From assembly GCF_021458635.1 (NCBI RefSeq), contig NZ_JAIRDQ010000008.1, forward strand, positions 277,431 to 341,430: a stretch of 64,000 nucleotides of DNA, written 5' to 3'. Both the position numbers and the translations under genes were made by a program. Of this stretch, positions 1 to 7,196 are shown piece by piece. Positions within the stretch are counted from its first letter, which is position 1; each line of letters starts with the position of its first letter. This stretch comes from Bradyrhizobium monzae. Lineage in GTDB: Bacteria > Pseudomonadota > Alphaproteobacteria > Rhizobiales > Xanthobacteraceae. The notes below the pieces were generated by a model. The model saw nothing but the letters and a program-made list of their open reading frames with translations, was not told the DNA's origin and searched no databases.

Positions 1-1
1 C

Positions 2-127
2 GAAAGCCAGGGCCTGGAGATGACGCCCAAGGATCAACTCACGCCGGAAGCGCTCGGCGCGCGGCAGAAAGCCGAGATCGCAAAGTGGTGGCCGATCATC
101 AAGGCGGCGAACATCAAGGTGGATTGA
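2..127 (+). CDS. Tripartite tricarboxylate transporter substrate-binding protein (Bug/TctC family), C-terminal fragment
   Basis: The gene starts before the window; only the last 41 codons and the TGA stop are present. The end reads KAEIAKWWPIIKAANIKVD, which resembles the closing helix of periplasmic Bug/TctC solute-binding proteins (substrate capture for tripartite tricarboxylate transporters). No membrane subunit (TctA/TctB) follows, so this is probably one of the many orphan Bug proteins of the genus. The substrate cannot be told. The family call rests on this short tail alone. Confidence 0.65.
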   Translation, partial: ESQGLEMTPKDQLTPEALGARQKAEIAKWWPIIKAANIKVD

Positions 128-159
128 CGGCGCACGCTTCGCGGCACGCCGCCAGGAAA

Positions 160-543
160 TCATCCCCTGGTTTCGTTGCCTTCCGCAAGCGCCAGGTCCA
201 GGCATTGCACCAAATCCGTGGCGGCGAACGGCTTACCGAGAAAACAGATCGCCCCGGCTTTGAGCGCGCGCGCACGCACGCTCTCATCCGGGAAGGCCGT
301 GATGAAGATGAACGGCGTAGCCGAACCCTGCGTACGCATCTGCGTCAGCAGATCGATTCCGGTCATCATCGGCATCTGCACGTCGGCGATCACGCATGAG
401 GTGTCGGTCGAAGCGGTCGACCTCAAAAACTCCTCGGCGGAGGCGAATGCGTGGACGATGTATCCGCGGGATTCCAGCAGATTGTTGATCGCGGCCCGCA
501 CGTAAGGATCATCGTCAAGCACCGAAACGGAAGGCACTGGCAA
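160..543 (-). CDS. Single-domain response regulator (CheY-like receiver)
   Basis: A stand-alone receiver domain of about 127 residues with no output domain. The acidic pocket (LDDDPYVRAA) is near residue 10, the phospho-acceptor Asp lies in VIADVQMP, and the conserved Lys is in FLGKPF. It is the last gene of a minus-strand set after a sensor kinase and a FixJ-type regulator, so it probably shares or drains phosphate from that kinase. I chose the TTG at 543 because GAGGAG (552-557) sits 8 nt upstream of it; the GTG at 552 would overlap that ribosome site. The start remains uncertain. Confidence 0.85.
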   Translation of the reverse strand: MPVPSVSVLDDDPYVRAAINNLLESRGYIVHAFASAEEFLRSTASTDTSCVIADVQMPMMTGIDLLTQMRTQGSATPFIFITAFPDESVRARALKAGAICFLGKPFAATDLVQCLDLALAEGNETRG

Positions 544-632
544 GACGTCCACTCCTCGCCCGGGATTACGCGCTTGCCGTCGCCACGGCTGAACGCAAGG
601 TGGACCTGCCAGTCACTATTGGAAACTCATAC

Positions 633-1304
633 TTAGGTTTGTACGTCGGGCTTGTCGGGTCGAATTCCGAGTGCCTCGCTCATTCTCACCAGATCGGCCA
701 GCGACTTCGCGCCCATTTTCCGCATGATCTGGCCGCGATAGATTTTGACGGTGATTTCCGCCAATCCGAGCTGGGCGGCGACTTGCTTGTTCATCAGGCC
801 GGACGTCACCAGTGACAATACGTCTCGCTCCCGCGAGGACAGTGACTCGAAGCGTGATCTGACGGTCGAGACCGTCCTGTTGAGGTCGCGGTGCTTGCGG
901 TCTCGCTCGATCGCGGCCTGGACTGCGTCCAGGATGTCCTGGTCGCGGACCGGCTTGGTCAGGAAATCGATCGCGCCGCCTTTCATGGCCCGAACGGTCA
1001 TGGGAATGTCGGCATGACCGGTAATGAAGATAATAGGCGTGTGAATATTCGCCTTGGCGAGATCGGACTGCAGGTCAAGACCGCTGGCGCCGGGCAGGCG
1101 GATGTCGAGCACCAGGCAACTGGGGACTTCCGGCGGCTTGGCCTGGAGGAGCTGCGAGGCCGAGCCGAACGCCTCGACCTTGAGGCCGACCGACTCGAAC
1201 AGATTGGTGAGCGCACGGCGCATGGACACGTCGTCGTCGACGATGAAGACGACTGGCTGATTGCCGTCCTCCCGCAGCGGCGAGGGCTCCGCGCGTTCGG
1301 TCAC
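633..1304 (-). CDS. FixJ/NarL-type two-component response regulator (REC + LuxR HTH)
   Basis: A DNA-binding response regulator of 223 residues. The N-terminal receiver has the acidic pair in VFIVDDD, phospho-Asp at about residue 67 (LVLDIRLP) and the Lys at about 117 (FLTKPV). A LuxR-type helix-turn-helix follows at about 155-215 (SSRERDVLSLV, then AEITVKIYR). This is the FixJ/NodW arrangement. Its ATG overlaps the stop of the upstream kinase gene (ATGA at 1301-1304), so the two are translationally coupled and almost certainly a cognate pair. The target genes cannot be read from the sequence. Confidence 0.93.
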   Translation of the reverse strand: MTERAEPSPLREDGNQPVVFIVDDDVSMRRALTNLFESVGLKVEAFGSASQLLQAKPPEVPSCLVLDIRLPGASGLDLQSDLAKANIHTPIIFITGHADIPMTVRAMKGGAIDFLTKPVRDQDILDAVQAAIERDRKHRDLNRTVSTVRSRFESLSSRERDVLSLVTSGLMNKQVAAQLGLAEITVKIYRGQIMRKMGAKSLADLVRMSEALGIRPDKPDVQT

Positions 1305-2905
1305 GATGTTTCCTCTCGATGGCGGGGCAGGGTGATCTGAAAGGTCGCGCCGCGCCCCTGGTTCGGTACGGCGGAAAGTCGTCCGCCGTGAACCTCGATG
1401 ATGGAGCGACAGATCGACAGCCCCATGCCCATGCCGGAGGACTTCGTTGTAAAGAACGGCGTGAACAGGCGGTCTATCGCCTGTTCACAGATGCCGGCGC
1501 CGCAGTCGGTGACGCTCACTAGCACCGCCTCGTCGTCATCCGCTTCTGAGCGGATGGCCAGTTCGCGGGGGCGATCGTGGACGCCGTCCATGGCCTCGAT
1601 GCCGTTCTTGATCAGGTTGATCAGGACCTGTTGCAATTGGATTCGATCGCCAAAGATCTTGGGCAGCGCTGACGACAGCTCCATTCGCACCGACACGGCG
1701 TGGCTGGCCATCTCGCGCTGAACGAGTGCGACGGCCTCGCGCACGACCACGTTGGCGTCGAGCGGAACCATCTCGATGTCGGACCGCTTGGCGAGCGCCC
1801 GAACGCGACGGATCACGTCGCTGGCGCGCGTGCCGTCCTCGATGATCCACTCCACGGAGCGGCGGGCCGCTTTGAAATCGGGCGGACTGCGTTGCAACCA
1901 GGTGAGGCAGGCATCGGCGTTTGCGATCACTGCGGCGAGCGGCTGATTGATTTCATGGGCGATTGAAGCGGTCAGCTCGCCCAGCGTCGTGACGCGCGTC
2001 ACATGGGCAAGCTCGACTTGGGCCTTGCGCAGCGCGTCTTCGGCCTGGTCGGCCCGGATCGCCGCGGTTACGTCGGTGCAGACGCCGCGATAACCCAGAA
2101 AAGCGCCCTCGGCGTCAAAGAACGGCTTGCCGCTGGTCCGGACGTAGATCGGCTGCCCGCTGCGGTCCTTGCTGCGATACACCAGGTCGCGGAATGGAAC
2201 GTGGGCGTCGAGCGCCGCCCGATGTTGCCGCCATCTTTCGGGTTCGAGATCTGCGTCCGGAGCGATGTCCCAACGCGTGAGCCCGATCAGGCCCGCGGGA
2301 GCGGCGACGGTATCGGAATGTTCCGATATCAGGGTCACGCGGTGGTCCGGCCCGGTCTCCCAGAACCAGTCGGACGCGGTTTCGGCATAGTCGCGAAAGC
2401 GCTGCTCGCTCTCACGCAGAGCATTCTCGGCTTCCTTGCGCTCGGTGATGTTCTCGCAGGCGACCAACACGATGGGCCCGCCATCGGCCCGCAGCATGGT
2501 CTTGGCGTTCTCGCGCACCCATAGCACCGAGCCGTCCTTGCGCACCTTCCGGATCTCCCAGGTGTGGGACTGATCGACGGTCTCGAGGCACAGCGCAACA
2601 CACGCGCGGACAAAGGCGCGGTCTTCCTCCAGGAAGACATCCAGCACCGATCGGCCGATCAACTCCGCGGCCGTATAGCCCAGTTGCGCGGCGCCGAACG
2701 TGTTCACGTTGATCACGGTTCCGGCCGGATCGACCATGAAGTACATGACCGGATTGTGCTCGAAGACCTGCTGCCACTGCTTGACCGCCTCGAGCAAGCT
2801 GCCATCGGGCTCGATGTGCGGCTTAACGGTGACAGTTTGCCTGACGCAGCCGGCGAGGAATTGCGCGGCTGACTTCCCGAACGTCGCTGCCCGGCCAGGC
2901 TTCAT
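1301..2905 (-). CDS. PAS-domain sensor histidine kinase (FixL/NodV-like)
   Basis: About 534 residues. Two PAS domains occupy roughly residues 40-150 and 165-285. The dimerisation/phosphoacceptor domain carries its His in SIAHEINQPLAAV, the H-box variant of FixL/NodV-type kinases. The ATPase domain has an N-box (NLIKNGIEAM) and a G-box (GMGMGLSICRSI). No membrane segment is evident, so sensing is probably cytoplasmic. PAS2 has no clear haem-binding signature. I chose the ATG at 2905 because a GGGAG lies 7 nt before it; a longer reading to 2968 adds only a poor N-terminus. It is first in a three-gene minus-strand operon with the regulator and the lone receiver. Confidence 0.92.
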   Translation of the reverse strand: MKPGRAATFGKSAAQFLAGCVRQTVTVKPHIEPDGSLLEAVKQWQQVFEHNPVMYFMVDPAGTVINVNTFGAAQLGYTAAELIGRSVLDVFLEEDRAFVRACVALCLETVDQSHTWEIRKVRKDGSVLWVRENAKTMLRADGGPIVLVACENITERKEAENALRESEQRFRDYAETASDWFWETGPDHRVTLISEHSDTVAAPAGLIGLTRWDIAPDADLEPERWRQHRAALDAHVPFRDLVYRSKDRSGQPIYVRTSGKPFFDAEGAFLGYRGVCTDVTAAIRADQAEDALRKAQVELAHVTRVTTLGELTASIAHEINQPLAAVIANADACLTWLQRSPPDFKAARRSVEWIIEDGTRASDVIRRVRALAKRSDIEMVPLDANVVVREAVALVQREMASHAVSVRMELSSALPKIFGDRIQLQQVLINLIKNGIEAMDGVHDRPRELAIRSEADDDEAVLVSVTDCGAGICEQAIDRLFTPFFTTKSSGMGMGLSICRSIIEVHGGRLSAVPNQGRGATFQITLPRHREETS

Positions 2906-3404
2906 CGCAGACGCTCCCGGCACACTCTGCGTGAACACGAGTAGAGCACGTTGCCGCGAGAGGAGCAATTCCGGCCGAAGTCGATTTGGGGTTATGACGC
3001 TCGCCGTTGAATTGACCGTCGCCGCTCTGGCCGTCGCGGCGCGTCAGTGCGCCATGCCGGCGGAGTCTTCACGGCAGCCGTGCAGCCGGAGCGTCATGCG
3101 CCGTCTCGTTGTGCATGAGGAGCGCGGGAGCCCCGGGCGGACAAACCTAGGTATAGCTCCTCCAATCCTAGTCATGTCGGTCATTTACCTCCGTACAATT
3201 GAGCGCTTCGGTCCCGGCGGACTACCCTCACGACCAATCGGAATGTCGAACGGCCAATCGCGGCGAGCGCACAAGAACCGGTCTGAGCGTACGGCCGAGG
3301 CCGCTGCAATTCTCGACCCGCAACCGCGATCGCCGCAATTCACGACCCGCGAGAGGTCGAAGAGAGCGAACTGACAAAAGCGCAAGCAACAGAGGGAGAC
3401 AACA
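2906..3404. promoter_or_regulatory. Divergent intergenic region with two CCTAG half-sites
   Basis: A gene-free stretch of about 500 nt between the kinase operon (left) and the small Cys-protein operon (right). The only pattern I see is CCTAGGTATA at 3146-3155 and a second CCTAG at 3167-3171, spaced exactly 21 bp (two helical turns). This could be a tandem regulator site, possibly for the adjacent FixJ-type regulator, but that is inference. ORFs in this stretch have poor codon structure and no ribosome sites, so I call none. Confidence 0.3.
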
Positions 3405-3614
3405 ATGTGCGATGCATCCGTACTTCCCGAGCGCGGCCCGTCCCAGTCCGAACATTGCTCTTCAGCCAACGGCTGTGCGTTGTGTGGCGGCAGGTTTGGT
3501 CTGATCCGCTACTATTCGTGGCGCACCGCGCTCTGCTCGACCAAATGCGTAGATCGCTTCCGCACACGCCGTGAACGCGACCGCCTGTGGCTGTTCCGGG
3601 CTCAGTTCGCGTGA
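3405..3614 (+). CDS. Small CX2C-X16-CX3C protein (finger-like), unknown function
   Basis: A 69-residue protein preceded by a good ribosome site (GAGGGAG about 8 nt upstream of the ATG). The centre holds two Cys pairs, CALC and CSTKC, 16 residues apart, in the style of a small treble-clef zinc site; the tail is Arg-rich. It is first of four closely packed plus-strand genes (3405-4600), and the third and fourth have the same kind of Cys layout. No signal peptide is seen. I do not recognise a named family. Zinc binding is inferred from the spacing only. Confidence 0.6.
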   Translation: MCDASVLPERGPSQSEHCSSANGCALCGGRFGLIRYYSWRTALCSTKCVDRFRTRRERDRLWLFRAQFA

Positions 3615-3666
3615 GGCCGAGTTTGGAGAGCTGAGATCGTTCCGAAGGTCTGATCCGGGAGCACGT

Positions 3667-4062
3667 GTGTTGAACCGCTCATGCAAGCTCTTGTGCTCGA
3701 TGGTTCTCCTCTGCTCTGCCGCGACGGTCCAGGCGCAGGAGGCGGGACGCGGGGCCGCTCATCGCCAGCACCCAGCCGAGGACCAGCAGCTGCACGAAAA
3801 GTTCTATTCGACCTGGCACATGCCGGACAATCCGAGCCTCAGTTGCTGAAACAGCGCCGACTGCTACCCGACCGAGATCAAGTACGTCGACGGCCAGATC
3901 TATGCGCGGCGCCGGGAGGACGGGAGATACATTCGGATCCCGCCGCAAAAAGTGGAGCGAAACAGGGATAATCCGGACGGCCGAAACCATCTTTGCGCTC
4001 CACCGCCTGCACTGTCTCCGTTGGACAGCGTTTACTGCTTCGCCCTGGGAGGTGCCACATGA
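3667..4062 (+). pseudogene. Exported Cys-rich protein gene with an in-frame TGA at 3847-3849 (nonsense mutation or recoding)
   Basis: Reading from GTG 3667 (GGAG about 6 nt upstream) gives a signal peptide (KLLCSMVLLCSAATVQAQ), then HEKFYSTWHMPDNPSLSC, then TGA, then in the same frame NSADCYPTEIKYVDGQIYA and a further 50 residues to a TGA at 4060-4062. The codon use and protein-like character continue unchanged past 3849. From memory, homologues in Bradyrhizobium have SCC at this point, so the TGA would replace the second Cys (TGC to TGA). The far stop overlaps the ATG of the next gene (ATGA, 4059-4062), which supports one 131-codon reading frame. A recent nonsense mutation, sequencing error, readthrough and selenocysteine are all possible. 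I see no convincing SECIS-like hairpin just after the TGA. Confidence 0.7.
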
Positions 4063-4247
4063 GATTCGCGTTCGTGCTGGTGAACGACCGGACCCCGTTC
4101 CGGCAGAGCTGGTGCATGCAGTGCCGCGAGACGATCAGTGGCAGCTACCTCCGCGAGATCGCGACCCGTCTGTCCTACTGCGACCATCAGTGCTACGCAT
4201 TGTTCTGCGAGGCCCTGGCGAAAGATCGCGTGAGGGCGGCTTCATGA
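4059..4247 (+). CDS. Small CX2C-X18-CX3C protein, paralogue of the next gene
   Basis: A 62-residue protein starting MRFAFVLVNDRTPF, with a strong ribosome site (GGAGG, 4 nt before the ATG). Its Cys pairs are WCMQC and YCDHQC, 18 residues apart. The start overlaps the end of the interrupted exported-protein gene, and its stop overlaps the next ATG (ATGA at 4244-4247), so the genes are translationally coupled. It aligns well with the following protein: FVLVN, the two Cys pairs, and YCDxxCY are shared. It is probably a small zinc-binding cytoplasmic protein; the function is unknown. Confidence 0.65.
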   Translation: MRFAFVLVNDRTPFRQSWCMQCRETISGSYLREIATRLSYCDHQCYALFCEALAKDRVRAAS

Positions 4248-4600
4248 AATTCGTGTTGGTCAATCACGAGCCTCCGTTGTGCGCGGCCACCTGCAGCACA
4301 TGCTCGCGGGCGATCCGCTCCGGCTATGTCCGGCCTGTGCGGACGCAGCAGCGTTACTGTGACTACGATTGCTACCGGCGAGGCGAACTCGCCACGCTGT
4401 TGATGCAATGGCCGCTGCCTGCAGAGCCAGCTGCCGGGAACATAGAGGCCGCCGCTCGCAACATGATCGAGATGCTGGCGGTCCTGACGGCCGTCTCGTG
4501 CTGGAGCAGCACGATCCAGATCTGGACCTTCGCAAGAGCCTTGACCGGCGCATACTTGAACGGCCGCGACCTGATTGCGACGGAAGGAGGTGACACCTAG
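4244..4600 (+). CDS. CX2C-X18-CX3C protein with hydrophobic C-terminal extension
   Basis: 118 residues, beginning MKFVLVNHEPPL. The N-terminal 45 residues repeat the plan of the preceding protein (TCSTC, 18 residues, YCDYDCY), so the pair arose by tandem duplication. It adds about 70 residues containing a moderately hydrophobic stretch around MIEMLAVLTAVSCW, which may be a membrane or helical-packing segment. Its ATG overlaps the previous stop. It is last in the four-gene set. I do not recognise the family. Confidence 0.6.
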   Translation: MKFVLVNHEPPLCAATCSTCSRAIRSGYVRPVRTQQRYCDYDCYRRGELATLLMQWPLPAEPAAGNIEAAARNMIEMLAVLTAVSCWSSTIQIWTFARALTGAYLNGRDLIATEGGDT

Positions 4601-4675
4601 CTACGCGACCGCACTCGCGTGGAAGCCGCAGCAACGTAACCATGCGAGCGTCGCGTCCAGCCCCGGCGGCGCCGA

Positions 4676-6862
4676 TTAGGGAGCGGGTGCTGCGGCTGCC
4701 ACGGGTGCCTTTGCGTCAATTTCTTGCGTCACCACGCGCTGATCACTCTTGCCCGCGACCATGCCGCTGCCCTCGAACCGCGCGCGGTAGACCAGCACGT
4801 TCTCCATCACGCGCTGGACGTAGTTGCGTGTTTCCGACAGCGGGATGCGCTCGACCCAGTCGACCGGATCAATCTTGGGATCTCTGGGGTCGCCGTGCGC
4901 CTGCACCCATTCGCGCACGCGGCCGCGGCCGGCATTGTAGCCGGCGAAGGTCATGATCTGGTTGCCGCGATATTCCGACAGCAGCGCGCTGAGCTCGGCG
5001 GCGCCCATCTGCGTGTTGTAGACGGGATCGGAGACCATCCTGTCCCAGTCATAGGTCACCCCGAATCGTTTTGCAGTGTCGCGGCCGGCTTCCGGCGTCA
5101 CCTGCATCAGTCCGACGGCGTTGGCTGCCGACTTGTCACGCTGATTGAACGAGCTTTCGGTCCGTGCGACCGAATAGATCACGCTGGTCTCGATCGCGGG
5201 CGCGACCTGCTTATGTTCGGGAATGCCGATGGTCGGGAAGGCGTAATTGTCGAGCGCCAGCCCTCGCGCGAGCGCCGACTTGCCGACCTCCAGCATGACG
5301 CGTGCGTCGCTGCGCCGGCCGGCGAGCTCGCCGAGCGCTTCGAGCGCCGCCACGTCGGTGCTCTCCTTGGCGAAATCCTCGGCGTAGTAATATACCGTGT
5401 CGCGCTCGCCGATGCCGTACAGCATGTCGGCGGCGCGCACGCGCTCGTCTGTGAGCGGCGTGTCGGCTGCGGCCAGCACGGGCGAGGGCGCGCGCAGCTC
5501 GATTCCCTCAAGGCCAAGCCGTGCTCGGGCCAACTGGCCGTAATAGGCGGTCGGATAGCGCGCGGCGGCCCGGTAGCTCATGCGCGCGTCGGCGGTCGCA
5601 TTCATCGCCTCCGCCGCACGGCCGCGCCAGTAATGGGCGCGTGACAGCGCGATCGGATTGGGCGAGCCTTCGTCGATCGCCGCAAAGTGCATCATTGCCG
5701 TCCTGGGATCGTCGAGATAGCGCAGCGCGATCCAGCCGCACATGAAGTGATAGTCGACGCGATAGACTTCCATTGTCGGCATCGCGGCCGCGCGCACGAC
5801 GTCGTAGGCCGTCCCGGACTTGCCCTGGTCGAGCAGTTTTCGCGCCAGCAGGCGGCGCTCGCGCCACCAGGCGTCGGTATCCTGCGCCGCCATGGTGTCG
5901 GGTGCGGCAGCGAGGATCACCTCGGCCGCATCGTCGATGCGGTCCTTCTGCAAGTGCCACTGCGCGCGGCACAGCACGTAGCCGAGGTCACGGCGTGCAT
6001 CAGCCGGCACGTCGTCGAGATAATCCTTGGCCTTGTTCTCTTTGCCGTTGACCGCAGCGCAGGCCTTGACGATCGCGAGCGAGTCCCCGCCGAGCCGCTT
6101 TGCGGCGCGCCTTGCGCCAGCGTAGTCCTTGGCGCCAAGGCGCTTGTCCATGCGAGCGCGATGATCGTCAGCGTTGAGGAGATCGCGGAACGCTGCGTAG
6201 GAATCCTCCTCGCTACGTTCGGACAGTTCCTCCGAGCGCCAGGCCTCACGCACGAGGCGCGTGGCCCTGTCAGTGTCCCCCTCGGCGAGCAGCACGCGGG
6301 CGAGCGCGAAATTGCCCTTCGCGCTCGTCGGCCGGTCCATTGTGAAGGCGTGCACGGTCGCTGCGTCCGTCTTCTCCTGCCACAGCCGCGCCTCGGCGCG
6401 GCGGCGCAACAGCGCGGCGCTCGGCCAATCCGGATTGGCAGCAAGGAAGGCGGCGTAGCGCTTGAAATTCGCCGTGCTCTCGGAATGGCGCAGCATGAAC
6501 CAGTCGGCGAGCTTTTGGCCGGCGGGATCGGCAATGCGGTCGCGCGCCGCGGTCGCGTCATCGGTCTTGCCCTTGCGCGCGAGATCGATGGCGTCTCTGA
6601 GCGCGGCGAGGTCACCGGTCAGCGGCGGCGATGCGGGCTTGTCGGCGGGCTCGTCGTCCTGCTTCTTCGATCTGCGCTTGGCCTCGGCGTGTTTGCCGCG
6701 CTTGCCGCTTGCCGCATGCCGCTGCTTGCTGCCGGACTTGGCCTCATGCGTCTTCTTCGACGCGGCTGATTTGTGACTGCTCTTCGCCGCCAGCTCGGTG
6801 GGAAGGAGGGCCAAGGCGGCCACGGCAACGACACACGCGAGCGAGCGTAGGCACTGGTTCAT
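4676..6862 (-). CDS. Soluble lytic murein transglycosylase (Slt-like)
   Basis: 728 residues with a signal peptide (cleavage near LPTELAA), then a Lys/Ser-rich linker (about 25-75), a long alpha-helical superhelix region as in Slt70, and a C-terminal catalytic domain from about 555. The catalytic Glu is at about 569 in ARTESSFNQ, followed by AVGLMQVTPEAG and FAGYNAGRGRV, the usual SLT motifs. It cleaves peptidoglycan glycan strands in the periplasm to 1,6-anhydro products during wall turnover. It stands alone on the minus strand, divergent from the cyclase gene. Length fits the family. Confidence 0.95.
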   Translation of the reverse strand: MNQCLRSLACVVAVAALALLPTELAAKSSHKSAASKKTHEAKSGSKQRHAASGKRGKHAEAKRRSKKQDDEPADKPASPPLTGDLAALRDAIDLARKGKTDDATAARDRIADPAGQKLADWFMLRHSESTANFKRYAAFLAANPDWPSAALLRRRAEARLWQEKTDAATVHAFTMDRPTSAKGNFALARVLLAEGDTDRATRLVREAWRSEELSERSEEDSYAAFRDLLNADDHRARMDKRLGAKDYAGARRAAKRLGGDSLAIVKACAAVNGKENKAKDYLDDVPADARRDLGYVLCRAQWHLQKDRIDDAAEVILAAAPDTMAAQDTDAWWRERRLLARKLLDQGKSGTAYDVVRAAAMPTMEVYRVDYHFMCGWIALRYLDDPRTAMMHFAAIDEGSPNPIALSRAHYWRGRAAEAMNATADARMSYRAAARYPTAYYGQLARARLGLEGIELRAPSPVLAAADTPLTDERVRAADMLYGIGERDTVYYYAEDFAKESTDVAALEALGELAGRRSDARVMLEVGKSALARGLALDNYAFPTIGIPEHKQVAPAIETSVIYSVARTESSFNQRDKSAANAVGLMQVTPEAGRDTAKRFGVTYDWDRMVSDPVYNTQMGAAELSALLSEYRGNQIMTFAGYNAGRGRVREWVQAHGDPRDPKIDPVDWVERIPLSETRNYVQRVMENVLVYRARFEGSGMVAGKSDQRVVTQEIDAKAPVAAAAPAP

Positions 6863-7196
6863 TGCGTGGTCCCCCTGCGAAACCAGTACAAACCAAAGTC
6901 CGCGACGACATGCGGCTCGAGAATCAATTCGACGTCAAGAACGGTGACGCAGCATCGTTTCGCATTTCCCACGCTGTCGCAACAATGCGGCAAAATGCGG
7001 ATGGAACGCGGGAACCCTTGCAACGGGGGATAGAGCAGGGCCTTTAGGCCTTTAATCTTTGTTAACGAATGGGCCTCGCGCGACGGTCGCGGGCGGCTGC
7101 CGGCGCCACGAGCGGCCCGATTACGCGTGTTCCCGGGCTGAAATCCGGTGTATTGAGTTCCGCAGACCCTTCTTTTTCAGCCTCTGCCCGCACCTC
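6863..7196. promoter_or_regulatory. Divergent promoter region between lytic transglycosylase and adenylate cyclase
   Basis: 334 nt with no supported gene. It must hold the promoters of both flanking genes. I see a short GGCC-TTTA-GGCC inverted repeat near 7040, but no promoter hexamers I would defend. Confidence 0.3.

Noticed and set aside
3850..3910. SECIS-like hairpin after the in-frame TGA
   Set aside because: Only an interrupted GCCGAC / GTC-GAC-GGC pairing with a 24-nt loop is found, which does not fit bacterial SECIS geometry.
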